From an uncultured Candidatus Actinomarina sp. (GTDB lineage: Bacteria > Actinomycetota > Acidimicrobiia > Actinomarinales > Actinomarinaceae), in the NCBI GenBank assembly GCA_902526825.1, contig CABZMN010000001.1:71819-135818 (forward strand): a stretch of DNA of 64,000 bases, written 5' to 3'. The position numbers and the translations under genes are program-made. Shown here piece by piece: positions 29,010 to 38,795 of this stretch. The notes below the pieces were generated by a model. It did not search any database. It worked only from the letters and a program-made list of their open reading frames with translations, and was not told where the DNA came from. The stretch's first letter is position 1; each line of letters begins with the position of its first letter.

Positions 29010-30145
29010 AGTTTATCCCAGAGATTTTTTTCTGCTAAATCAATAATGGTTGCACCCATTCCATATGCTCCATCGAATATAGCTTTATGACCACCAGCTT
29101 TAATTGTAGCTGCTGCAAATTCTGGCTGATGATTGACTGCGTCTCCGGAGTCGATAGCCAACATAGGATGAATAGATGGCATCGCGAAGGATATGTTTCC
29201 CATATCTGTTGATCCTAGGCCAAGTTGTGCCGGATCTTGTAGTGGCATGTCTCTTCCAATTTCATTACAGTTTTCCATAAACAACTCGAACATTGTTTTA
29301 TTATTCAGAATTTCTTGATATCTAAAGTCTGGAGAAGTAACGTCTGATTTGCATTTAGTTGCAATAGCTGCTCCGTTTACGAAATTTAAAAAATTTTGTT
29401 CCAACTTGTTCAGACCTTCTTCGTTTAAAGATCTAAGGTACCACTCTGAAGAAGTATAAGATGGAATAATGTTCGGCTTAAACCCTCCATCTTTTATAAC
29501 TCCATGCATCCTATCAGTTCTTAACATTTGTTGACGATAGGTAGAAGCATTTACAAATAGTTGTATCTGGGCATCTAGTGCATTTATACCTTCTTCAGGC
29601 GCACCAGCAGCATGTGAGTCTTTTCCAAAGAACTCAACTTTATATTGTTGGATTGTTGAAAATGTAGGATTAGCCACATCATAAGGACCAGGGTGAATCA
29701 TCATCGAACATTTTGCATCTTCAAATGCTCCATTGTCTAATAATATTATTTTTCCACCTCCACCTTCTTCCGCAGGAGTTCCCAGTAGCTTGACTCTGAT
29801 ACCTAGTTGGTCGACAAGATTTCTCAGACCTAATCCAGCTCCAATCGAGCAAGTAGCAATTATGTTGTGGCCACAGGCATGTCCAATCTCTGGCAGTGCA
29901 TCGTATTCGACACAAATAACAACGAGAGGACCACCCTTACCAAAAGTTACCTCAAAAGCTGTATCAAGACCATGTGTTGGGTACATTACTTGAGGATCAT
30001 ATTTTTTTATGTAGTTAACGAGATACTTCGACGTTTCAAATTCTTCGAAAGCAAGTTCTGGATTTTCATACATCCAGTCATTCACTTCAATGAGGCTTTT
30101 ATGTAAAGATTCTAATTCAGATTTAAATTTTTTTTTAATTGTCAT
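29006..30145 (-). CDS. M20-family amidohydrolase/peptidase
   Basis: [33 protein letters not shown]. Confidence 0.87.
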   Translation of the reverse strand: MTIKKKFKSELESLHKSLIEVNDWMYENPELAFEEFETSKYLVNYIKKYDPQVMYPTHGLDTAFEVTFGKGGPLVVICVEYDALPEIGHACGHNIIATCSIGAGLGLRNLVDQLGIRVKLLGTPAEEGGGGKIILLDNGAFEDAKCSMMIHPGPYDVANPTFSTIQQYKVEFFGKDSHAAGAPEEGINALDAQIQLFVNASTYRQQMLRTDRMHGVIKDGGFKPNIIPSYTSSEWYLRSLNEEGLNKLEQNFLNFVNGAAIATKCKSDVTSPDFRYQEILNNKTMFELFMENCNEIGRDMPLQDPAQLGLGSTDMGNISFAMPSIHPMLAIDSGDAVNHQPEFAAATIKAGGHKAIFDGAYGMGATIIDLAEKNLWDKL

Positions 30146-31407
30146 GAATCAAGCTTACTAAAATAACCTAAATTATACGAAGAGGAAACGTTCCAAATTA
30201 TCCAATCCAAATTTTTATCTTCTGCTGCTCGAATATTTTCTTGGACTTCAGCGTCAGAATGCCAAAACCCCTGTAAAAATGGTCTTAATTTAATTTCTTC
30301 AACACCTCTTTGTAATGCATCATCTATAGCTGAGGTAATGACCCCATATGGGTTTCTGTTCGGGTTTTGATATCCAAATGAACCTCTACTGTAATGTGAT
30401 GGATAAACCATTGGTGATAAGAAGTCAACATTTTCGATAATTGTTTCAAGATTTTGACCAATTCCTCCATCAAATTTATTTGTTAAAATATATCCAAATA
30501 CATCTGCCGAAACAAAACACCCAAGACTGTTTATCTCTTTTTTGGCAACCATAAGAAAACTGTTAATATTTTTTATTCTGTTTTCGTAAGTATTTTCATC
30601 TTTGAAAACTATGTACTTGTAGTTCGAATCTGGATATCTAATATAGTCAAACTGGATTTCGTCAAAACCTAATTCGCATGCTTCCTTTGCGATATTGATC
30701 ACATAGTTTCTTGCCTTTTCACTACCGGGATCAATAAAATATTGACCATCTTGAGAATATATCTTGTTTTTATATGAATCAAATACTGCTTCATTCGGAT
30801 AATTTTTAGCAAATAACGGATCTTGAAAAACAACAACTCTTCCTATTAAGTAAAGATCATTTTTATCTTTTAAAGTATTTAATGTTTCACTGTTATATTT
30901 ACTTCTAACGTTTGACATTTCTACAGCAAGTTCATTTACAGAATCAAATAGAATATGTCCATTATCAGTTTTTACATCAATGACAAGGCTATTGACATTT
31001 GTATTATCTAAGATGTTGTTGATTATTTCTAACTTTGAATTATTGGTCATGTGGTAACCATTGAGATAAATTCCTCTGACTCCTCCATGCTTTTCTCTAA
31101 ATTGAGAAAATTTTTGTTGTTGTATTAAAAAAGTAATTTCTTGATTGAGAACAACTAGCTCTTCATTTAATTCTGAAATTAGTTTTGAACTAAACTTTTG
31201 TTCTTTACTAGCTATATCTGCATCGATCTTATTTGTATCAATACTATTAATAGTTTTTGATATTTCTACAGCAACATCTCTTTTGTATATGGTTGTGTTC
31301 GTGACTATTTGATTATTGGATATTTCACTGTTGATATCTCTTGAAAAAAAATTTGTAATAGCAAATGCCAATACAAACACAAGAAAAAAATTTGTTACCC
31401 TGTTCAT
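30142..31407 (-). CDS. putative glycoside hydrolase (DUF4015/COG1306-like)
   Basis: ORF; GVRGIYLNGYH, LVIDVKTDNGHI, FDEIQFDYIRYPD, DFLSPMVYPSHYSRG. Confidence 0.75.
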   Translation of the reverse strand: MNRVTNFFLVFVLAFAITNFFSRDINSEISNNQIVTNTTIYKRDVAVEISKTINSIDTNKIDADIASKEQKFSSKLISELNEELVVLNQEITFLIQQQKFSQFREKHGGVRGIYLNGYHMTNNSKLEIINNILDNTNVNSLVIDVKTDNGHILFDSVNELAVEMSNVRSKYNSETLNTLKDKNDLYLIGRVVVFQDPLFAKNYPNEAVFDSYKNKIYSQDGQYFIDPGSEKARNYVINIAKEACELGFDEIQFDYIRYPDSNYKYIVFKDENTYENRIKNINSFLMVAKKEINSLGCFVSADVFGYILTNKFDGGIGQNLETIIENVDFLSPMVYPSHYSRGSFGYQNPNRNPYGVITSAIDDALQRGVEEIKLRPFLQGFWHSDAEVQENIRAAEDKNLDWIIWNVSSSYNLGYFSKLDS

Positions 31408-31464
31408 CCTCTTATTTTAAGAATACTTATTAATTTCTTTCAAAGCTAGTTTTATAATATCTAT

Positions 31465-32211
31465 ATGCAAAATTCGAGATATCAAAAAGTTGAAAAGTTT
31501 TATGAAGTTCCTGTTTTTATTGCAGTTGTTTTACTAATACCTGTAATAATCATTGAATATAGAAGTTCAGAACTAAAGGAATTTGCAAACTATCTCAATT
31601 GGGGTATTTGGGTTGTATTTTTATTGGAGTACGTCCACTTACTAATTCTTTCTGAAAACAAAAAAGACTATGTTATTAATCACAAATTGGAACTTTTTAT
31701 TGTAATTGGTTCAATACCATTTGTCCCCCAAGGATTAGAATCGTCGAGATTTCTACGTTTTGTAAGACTACCAAGACTCCTAAGAGTATTACAGTTATTT
31801 AGACTTGCAGTTGTAGTTGCAAAATTTGGAGCTGATATAAAAGCTATTTTTAATAGCAGGGGACTCAGGTCAATTGTTTATGCAACTATATTTTTAATAA
31901 TTTTCTTTGGATTCCTTTTCTTTGTTTCAGAACCTGAGGTTGAAACATTTAGTGATGGAATATGGTGGGCTTTGGTTACCATTACAACTGTTGGGTATGG
32001 AGATATAACGCCCTATACAACACTAGGAAGAATTGTTGCAAGTTCCCTAATGATTTTAGGCATTGGATTTATAGCAACAATAACAGCAACTGTTTCCGCT
32101 TATTTCCTATCAAATTTTGGAGAAAAACAAACTACTCTTGATGATGTTCTCGTTAAGCTAGAAAAAATTGAAAATGAAATAGAAAAAATAAAGGAAGAAA
32201 AAAATGATTGA
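31465..32211 (+). CDS. ion transport protein / K+ channel
   Basis: ORF; RFLRFVRLPRLLRVLQLFRL S4-like segment and TTVGYGDITPYT filter. Confidence 0.87.
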   Translation: MQNSRYQKVEKFYEVPVFIAVVLLIPVIIIEYRSSELKEFANYLNWGIWVVFLLEYVHLLILSENKKDYVINHKLELFIVIGSIPFVPQGLESSRFLRFVRLPRLLRVLQLFRLAVVVAKFGADIKAIFNSRGLRSIVYATIFLIIFFGFLFFVSEPEVETFSDGIWWALVTITTVGYGDITPYTTLGRIVASSLMILGIGFIATITATVSAYFLSNFGEKQTTLDDVLVKLEKIENEIEKIKEEKND

Positions 32212-33892
32212 AGCATTAAGCAATTTAGCAGATGATTTCTTTAAAAATTCTTTAGACTCATCACCAACATCTGCAATTATGAGAGGATATAGGGAATACT
32301 TTGATCAAATCGAAGAATTAACTGAAACCAGATTCGATAAAAACTTAAAAGATCTAGATAAGTTTGAAAAAAGATTAAAAGAGATAGATTTCAACAATTT
32401 GTCAAACAAGGAAAAAGTAACTTATGGAATGTTGGAGTATGCTTTTGGATCAAATAAAGATTCATTACTTGATAAAAGCTGGGAGTTTGGAGCCGGAGTT
32501 TCTGGCTTTACAGGGTATTTAATTGATTACAACCAGCAAATGTTTATTCCTGATTTAGAATCAGCAGATCTTTTATTGAAGAGATTAGAACTATATAATC
32601 AGTTCTTTAATCAAGTATCTTTAGTTCAAAAGAAAGGTTTAAATGAAAATAGAGTAGCAACTGAAAGAAACTTATTAAGAACAATTGATCAAATTGAAAG
32701 CTATCTAAAAACATCATTAGAAGAAGACCCTCTTTTGTTAGTAAATTTCTCTCCTGAAGTCTCTGAAGAAGATGTAAGTAGCTGGAAAAATAAAGCAAAA
32801 TTAATCATTGAGAGCCATGTGAGGCCAAGTGTTAATTCTTATCTCGAACAACTCAAATCAGACCATTTACCAAAAGGTAGATCAGATATGAATCCCGGCA
32901 TAATGTGGATTGAGGGTGGAGATGACATTTATTTAAGAAGTTTAAGAAAATTTACAGGTAATAAAGACATAACTGTTAAAGAGGTACATGAAACAGGTTT
33001 ATCTGAGATTGAAAGATTAAAAAAAGAATTTTTTGAAATTGGAAAAAATGTTTTTGCAGATGTAACAACTCCAGAAGAGGTTATTTATAAAATGCAAACT
33101 GAACCATCGATGCGCTTTGAAAGTAAAGAACAGATGCTACAAATGGCAGAAGATATTATTAAAAGAGCTTACGAACCACTCGCTGATTGGTTTACAGTAT
33201 TTCCAAAAGCGCCTTGCAATGTTTTACCAGTTCCCGAAGAGTCAGAAAAACATGCTCCACCAGCCTACTATTATTCACCTTTGCCAGATGGTTCAAGAGA
33301 TGGAACTTATTTCTTAAATACTTACAAACCAGAAACAAAAAGTATTTTTGAAGCTGAATCCGTTGCTTTTCATGAAGCAATACCAGGGCATCATCTTGAT
33401 AGGACAATTGCTGTAGAGCTTGAGGATGTTCCTGATTTTCAAAAATATGTTGCTTCTACTGCATTTGTGGAAGGATGGGGGCTATATTCAGAGCAGTTAG
33501 CAAACGAAATGGGTCTATATTCTAATGACATACAACAACTTGGTAGATTAGGAAATGATGCATGGAGAGCATGTCGTCTTGTACTCGACACTGGAATGCA
33601 TGGCATGGGATGGTCTAGGGACAAAGCCATCAAATTTTTTAGAGCAAATTCACCTATTGAAGAAATAAATGCAAATATCGAAACTGATAGATACATTGCT
33701 TGGCCTGGACAAGCCTGTTCATATAAGATGGGACAATTAAAAATCGAGGAATTAAGAAGAAAAGCTGAAAACGAACTAGGTAATATGTTTGATATTAGAT
33801 ATTTTCATGATGAAGTACTTTGTGATGGAGGTATAACTTTACCTATTCTTGAAAATAAAATAAATGAATTTATAGAAAGGCATAAAAGTTAG
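32204..33892 (+). CDS. DUF885 family protein
   Basis: ORF; EAVAFHEAIPGHHLDR-like ESVAFHEAIPGHHLDRTIA, AFVEGWGLYSEQLANEMG. Confidence 0.87.
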   Translation: MIEALSNLADDFFKNSLDSSPTSAIMRGYREYFDQIEELTETRFDKNLKDLDKFEKRLKEIDFNNLSNKEKVTYGMLEYAFGSNKDSLLDKSWEFGAGVSGFTGYLIDYNQQMFIPDLESADLLLKRLELYNQFFNQVSLVQKKGLNENRVATERNLLRTIDQIESYLKTSLEEDPLLLVNFSPEVSEEDVSSWKNKAKLIIESHVRPSVNSYLEQLKSDHLPKGRSDMNPGIMWIEGGDDIYLRSLRKFTGNKDITVKEVHETGLSEIERLKKEFFEIGKNVFADVTTPEEVIYKMQTEPSMRFESKEQMLQMAEDIIKRAYEPLADWFTVFPKAPCNVLPVPEESEKHAPPAYYYSPLPDGSRDGTYFLNTYKPETKSIFEAESVAFHEAIPGHHLDRTIAVELEDVPDFQKYVASTAFVEGWGLYSEQLANEMGLYSNDIQQLGRLGNDAWRACRLVLDTGMHGMGWSRDKAIKFFRANSPIEEINANIETDRYIAWPGQACSYKMGQLKIEELRRKAENELGNMFDIRYFHDEVLCDGGITLPILENKINEFIERHKS

Positions 33893-33897
33893 TAAAT

Positions 33898-34284
33898 CTA
33901 ATTTTTTCTAAGATCTTTATTCGACTTCTTCACAATTTCATTCTTATAGCTTTTGTGAATTTCTTTTTCAGATTGGCTTCTTTGGTTTTTTTCTAATTTA
34001 ATATCTTCCTTTAGAGATTCAATCTCAATTTGCAGCTCAGAGATTCTGTCTCTCATTTCATAAATTATCTTTATGCCATCTAAGTTAATACCTCTTTGTG
34101 AAAGATTTTGAATCTGTATAAGTTTGTCTACGTCTTCTTGTGAATAGCGCCTTGTACCACCACCAGTTCGATAAGGCTTGATCAAACCTTTTTCTTCATA
34201 TGTTCTTATAGTCTGGGGGTGGATCCCAGACAGCGTTGACGCCACAGAAATAAAGTATATTGCTTTAGAACTTTCGCTACTCAT
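33898..34284 (-). CDS. hspR: MerR-family heat-shock repressor HspR
   Basis: ORF track runs to 34317; ATG 34284 (MSSESSKA) preferred. IHPQTIRTYEEKGLIKPYRTGGGTRRYSQEDVDKL, last gene of dnaK operon. Confidence 0.87.
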   Translation of the reverse strand: MSSESSKAIYFISVASTLSGIHPQTIRTYEEKGLIKPYRTGGGTRRYSQEDVDKLIQIQNLSQRGINLDGIKIIYEMRDRISELQIEIESLKEDIKLEKNQRSQSEKEIHKSYKNEIVKKSNKDLRKN

Positions 34285-35362
34285 AGAGGTAGTCCCTTGG
34301 CGAGTCTCCGGATTCAAATTGTTCTTTATATTTCTCTAAATGTTTTTTTGCTGACCTAGAGAGATTTGTTGGAGCAACAATTGTAGTTTTTACATATAAA
34401 TCTCCTGCTCGTCTACCCTGCGGTTTGATTCCCTCACCTCTAATTTTAAATGTTTTACTACTTGCTGTTCCTGAAGGAACTTTTAATGTTACGGAACCAT
34501 CCAGAGTTGGAATTTTTATCACAGTGCCTAGAGCAGCCTCCGTAAACAAAAGAGGTATTTCGAGTATCAGATCGCTACCATTTCTCTTAAAAAACTTGTG
34601 AGGCTCAACATTAACTTGAACTAGAAGATCGCCATCAGGACCCCCTCCACTTCCAGGACCTCCATAGCCTCTTAGTCTTATGACAGTACCATTATCAACA
34701 CCTGCGGGAACTTTGACCTTAATTGTTTCATTTTTGATAACAAAGCCATTAGCCCTACAACGTTTACATTGTTTGTCGATGACATTTCCTTGACCCCGAC
34801 ATGCTTGACATGGCTGTGAAAATGAAAAGAACCCTTGATTTGATGCTGTTTGACCTGATCCCTTACATATGTTACAAACGTGATACGAATTACCATTTTC
34901 TGATCCGTTTCCTCTACAATCTTCACAGACAACCTCTTTTCTTAGAGGAACATTTGTATCCAATCCAGATGCAGAGTCATTAAATGATACATTTATATTA
35001 GTTTGATAGCTTTGACCTTTTCTTCTGGACGTACCTCCAAAACCAAATATATCTCCAAAATTACCAAATATATCTCCTAGATCTTCAACATTAAAGTTTG
35101 TACCTCCGCTAAAACCAGAAAAACCAGAAGCACCCATTGCTCTTACTTGGTCATATTCTTGTCTCTTATTTACATCTGTTAAAACAGAGCTTGCTTCAGA
35201 AATGTCTTTAAATCTTTTTTCAGCTTCCTTATCATCTGGATTTAAATCTGGATGATTTTCCCTAGCTAGTTTTTTATAGGCTTTTTTTATTTCTTCTGTG
35301 CTCGCATCTTGGTTTACACCAAGGACGGCATAAAAATCTTTCTCTAACCAGTCTCTATTCAC
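34277..35362 (-). CDS. dnaJ: chaperone DnaJ
   Basis: ORF; J domain with HPD, four CxxCxGxG-type motifs. Confidence 0.95.
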   Translation of the reverse strand: MNRDWLEKDFYAVLGVNQDASTEEIKKAYKKLARENHPDLNPDDKEAEKRFKDISEASSVLTDVNKRQEYDQVRAMGASGFSGFSGGTNFNVEDLGDIFGNFGDIFGFGGTSRRKGQSYQTNINVSFNDSASGLDTNVPLRKEVVCEDCRGNGSENGNSYHVCNICKGSGQTASNQGFFSFSQPCQACRGQGNVIDKQCKRCRANGFVIKNETIKVKVPAGVDNGTVIRLRGYGGPGSGGGPDGDLLVQVNVEPHKFFKRNGSDLILEIPLLFTEAALGTVIKIPTLDGSVTLKVPSGTASSKTFKIRGEGIKPQGRRAGDLYVKTTIVAPTNLSRSAKKHLEKYKEQFESGDSPRDYLYE

Positions 35363-35828
35363 TTTTAACTCTTACCATTGCTGGTCTTAGTAGCTTGTCT
35401 TCCAAGGTATAACCTTTTCGTAAAACTTCTTCAATGGTTTGAGTGTCTCCATCCCCTGAATGCTCAACTGCTTCATGGAAGTTTGGATCAAATGCCTCTC
35501 CAACACCAGGGACTTCAACTATGTTAAGATTGTCCATGAAGTCTTGCAGAGTTTTGTACAACGATTCAATCTCTTTTGGGTTGTTGTCTTGTTTTATGGC
35601 GATTTCAAAATTATCAATTAATGGAAATAAACTATTTACGAATAAAAATACAAAATTAAATGAAGCAGACTCTTTTTCTTTTTGATTTCTCTTTTTAAAA
35701 TTTTCGAAATCAGCAGCCAGTCTGAGATAGTCGTCCTTGATTTTTTCATATTCATCAAGGGTTACAGTGTTAGTTTCTTGATTTTGTTTTAATTCTTCAG
35801 ACGAAGACGCCTCGTCTTTATTACTCAT
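35355..35828 (-). CDS. grpE: nucleotide exchange factor GrpE
   Basis: [31 protein letters not shown]. Confidence 0.93.
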   Translation of the reverse strand: MSNKDEASSSEELKQNQETNTVTLDEYEKIKDDYLRLAADFENFKKRNQKEKESASFNFVFLFVNSLFPLIDNFEIAIKQDNNPKEIESLYKTLQDFMDNLNIVEVPGVGEAFDPNFHEAVEHSGDGDTQTIEEVLRKGYTLEDKLLRPAMVRVKSE

Positions 35829-37626
35829 CTTCTTCTACAACTTCACCCTCAACTACATCCTCCTCATTTTCATCTTGAGCCTTCTGTTGTTGAGTTTCAG
35901 CATATAGTTTTTCAGCAAATGATTGACTTGACTTTGTTAGTTCATCAATACCATTTCGCATTTCTTCAGTTGAAGCTTCATCATTTTCGAGTATCTTTGA
36001 GAGTTTTTTCTTACTTTCATTTATAGATTGAATTTCTTCATCTGTTGCTTTGTCTTTATTTTCTTCAAGCATTTTTTCTGTAGATGTAATCAATCCCTCG
36101 CCTAAATTTCGTGTTTCAACTTGCTCTTTCTTTTTTGCATCTTCATTTGCATGAGTTTCAGCATCTTTGATCATTCTTTCAATTTCATCATCTTCTAGGG
36201 CAGTACCCCCTGTGATAGTAATTGCTTGTTCTTTACCTGTTCCTAAATCCTTAGCATTTACATTTACAATTCCATTTGCATCAATATCAAAAGTTACCTC
36301 AATTTGAGGTATGCCTTGTTTTGCTGAAGGAATATCAGTAAGTGTAAATTTTCCAAGAGATTTATTTCCCGAAGCCATTTCTCTTTCACCTTGTAAAACA
36401 TGTATTTCTACTTGGGTTTGGCCATCTTCAGCAGTCGTGAATGTCTCTGATCTTTTTGTTGGAATAGTTGTGTTTCTTTCAATCATCTTCGTCATGATTC
36501 CACCTTTAGTTTCAACACCAAGTGTTAACGGGGTAACATCTAAGAGCAATACGTCTTTTACGTCACCCTTAAGAACTCCAGCTTGAATAGCTGCACCAGA
36601 AGCAACAACCTCGTCAGGATTAACACCTTTATGAGGATCTTTACCGGTTAAAGTTTTAACCATAGCCTGTATAGCTGGCATTCTTGTTGATCCACCAACT
36701 AAAATAACATGTTCTATGTCAGAAATAGACAGACCCGCATCTTTGATTGCATTTGTTACTGGATCTTTAGTTCTTTCAACCAGATCGTCAGTAATTTTTT
36801 CAAATTCACTTCTAGATAATTTTTCCAATAAATGTTGAGGACCAGAATCATCTGCAGTAATAAAAGGCAAATTTATCTCTGTTTCACTTGTAGAGGATAG
36901 TTCTATTTTTGCTTTTTCTGCCCCTTCTTTAATTCTTTGCATCGCCATTTTGTCAGATGATATGTCGATTCCTGTAGATGATTTAAATTTATCTACTAAC
37001 CAATTCATTACTCTTTCATCCCAGTCGTCTCCTCCAAGTTTTGAGTCGCCGGATGTTGACTTTACCTCAAAAACTCCCTCAGAAATTTCTAGTACTGAGA
37101 CATCAAAAGTTCCACCACCTAAGTCATAGACTAATATTTTTTGATCTTCATTATTTTCTAGACCATAAGCTAGTGATGCAGCCGTTGGTTCGTTAATTAT
37201 TCTTAGAACGTTAAGACCAGCAATCTGACCTGCTTCTTTAGTAGCTTGCCTTTCTGCATCATTAAAATACGCTGGAACTGTTATTACAGCTTCAGTAACA
37301 TCCTCTCCAATATAACTCTCAGCATCTCTTTTTAACTTTTGTAAAATTCTTGCTGAGACTTCTTGAGGCGTATATTCTTTGTCTTCAAATGTTTGTTTCC
37401 AGTTTGTACCTATTTCTCTTTTAATTGATCTAACCGTGTTATCTGGATTAGTAATTGCCTGTCTTTTTGCCAACTCACCAACTAAAACTTCGGCATTTTT
37501 AAATGCAACTATTGAAGGAGTTGTTCTGTTACCTTCAGCATTAGTAATAACAGTTGGCTCACCTCCTTCTAAGACTGCAACGACACTATTGGTAGTTCCT
37601 AAGTCGATTCCTACAGCTTTACCCAT
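35821..37626 (-). CDS. dnaK: chaperone DnaK
   Basis: [35 protein letters not shown]. Confidence 0.98.
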   Translation of the reverse strand: MGKAVGIDLGTTNSVVAVLEGGEPTVITNAEGNRTTPSIVAFKNAEVLVGELAKRQAITNPDNTVRSIKREIGTNWKQTFEDKEYTPQEVSARILQKLKRDAESYIGEDVTEAVITVPAYFNDAERQATKEAGQIAGLNVLRIINEPTAASLAYGLENNEDQKILVYDLGGGTFDVSVLEISEGVFEVKSTSGDSKLGGDDWDERVMNWLVDKFKSSTGIDISSDKMAMQRIKEGAEKAKIELSSTSETEINLPFITADDSGPQHLLEKLSRSEFEKITDDLVERTKDPVTNAIKDAGLSISDIEHVILVGGSTRMPAIQAMVKTLTGKDPHKGVNPDEVVASGAAIQAGVLKGDVKDVLLLDVTPLTLGVETKGGIMTKMIERNTTIPTKRSETFTTAEDGQTQVEIHVLQGEREMASGNKSLGKFTLTDIPSAKQGIPQIEVTFDIDANGIVNVNAKDLGTGKEQAITITGGTALEDDEIERMIKDAETHANEDAKKKEQVETRNLGEGLITSTEKMLEENKDKATDEEIQSINESKKKLSKILENDEASTEEMRNGIDELTKSSQSFAEKLYAETQQQKAQDENEEDVVEGEVVEEDE

Positions 37627-37644
37627 GAATTTTTCCTTTCTAAA

Positions 37645-37848
37645 TTAAATTTGAGGTTCTTGTTCTCTTGGTAGGTGTCCACGCACTCTTGGATATGAGA
37701 TAGGGGCATGTAAAAAACAATATTTCTTTTTGTTGTAGACACTGATTACTGTTTCACATGAATCAAATTCGCAAACTCTTCCAGATGTGTATTTTTTTGA
37801 TCTTCTAACCCCAGGCTTAACTGTTGAGGCTGTTAATGTTCCACTCAT
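37645..37848 (-). CDS. small putative zinc-binding protein, CX4CX12CX2H, heads dnaK operon
   Basis: ORF 67 aa; VCEFDSCETVISVYNKKKYCFLHAPISYPRVRG; 18 bp upstream of dnaK, same strand. Confidence 0.78.
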   Translation of the reverse strand: MSGTLTASTVKPGVRRSKKYTSGRVCEFDSCETVISVYNKKKYCFLHAPISYPRVRGHLPREQEPQI

Positions 37849-37884
37849 TTTTTTCCTTTCAATCTTACCTTATTTGCTTATATT

Positions 37885-37906
37885 ATCTAAGTATATTTAC
37901 TTAGAT
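37885..37906. promoter_or_regulatory. perfect inverted repeat ATCTAAGT-N6-ACTTAGAT, candidate HspR (HAIR-like) operator
   Basis: 8-bp perfect arms, 36 bp upstream of the first gene of the dnaK operon. Confidence 0.55.
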
Positions 37907-38009
37907 TTAATATAAATATAATATATCTATTTTTTTATGCAAACTTTTATTTAAATTTCTTTAAATATCAGTATTTTTAGATATTTTCTGTGCTTGATAA
38001 TATTAAAAG

Positions 38010-38795
38010 ATGGCAGAAATTGACGTTCATATAGTTGGGATTGGTAATCTTGGGAAGTCTTTTCTAGGTGGGTTTAGTTCTATTTCACAAGGACCAAACT
38101 TATATCTATATGAATCAAACAAGGATATTGTTGATTCATATAGTGGCAAACAAGAAATTAAATCAAGTTTAGGACAGCTAGATGAGGGAGTTCTTTTGTT
38201 ATGCATTAAACCAAATAATTTAAATGAATTTATTGAAACAAACAAGGAACTGATATCACCTGACGTTTTAATAGTTACCGCTCTTGCTGGATTAAATATA
38301 ACTCACTTTGAAAATATTTTTATGAACAAAATATTAAGATTGATGCCTAATCTGTCCATAAAAAATAATAACGGTTTCATTCCTTATACAAAAAATTATA
38401 AAGATGATTACCTCGGCTTCATTAAATGCCTTAATGAACTTGGAAAAACTGCTGAGTATTCTGAAAATTTATTTGATATTATTACCGCAATTTACGGTAG
38501 TGGACCAGCTTGGTATTTTGAAATGTCTTCAAAAATTGTTGATGCTGCTGAAAAACTCGGAATGGAAAAAGAGGAAGCCAAAGCTATTGTTGAACAATTA
38601 ATATTATCTTTGCCTTCATTATTAGGTGAGATCAGTTTTGATGAAATTGTTGAAAACATTAAATCACCAAATGGAACTACTGAGGCTGGTATCAATTCGC
38701 TGTCTGAAAACTCTTTTGATAAAATAATATTTGACGCAATTGAGGCAGCGACTAACCGCTCAATTGAAATCTCAAAAGAAAATAATAATGAATAA
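38010..38795 (+). CDS. proC: pyrroline-5-carboxylate reductase-like protein
   Basis: ORF; VGIGNLGKSFLGG, IKPNNL, ITAIYGSGPAWYFE, SPNGTTEAGI. Confidence 0.8.
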   Translation: MAEIDVHIVGIGNLGKSFLGGFSSISQGPNLYLYESNKDIVDSYSGKQEIKSSLGQLDEGVLLLCIKPNNLNEFIETNKELISPDVLIVTALAGLNITHFENIFMNKILRLMPNLSIKNNNGFIPYTKNYKDDYLGFIKCLNELGKTAEYSENLFDIITAIYGSGPAWYFEMSSKIVDAAEKLGMEKEEAKAIVEQLILSLPSLLGEISFDEIVENIKSPNGTTEAGINSLSENSFDKIIFDAIEAATNRSIEISKENNNE

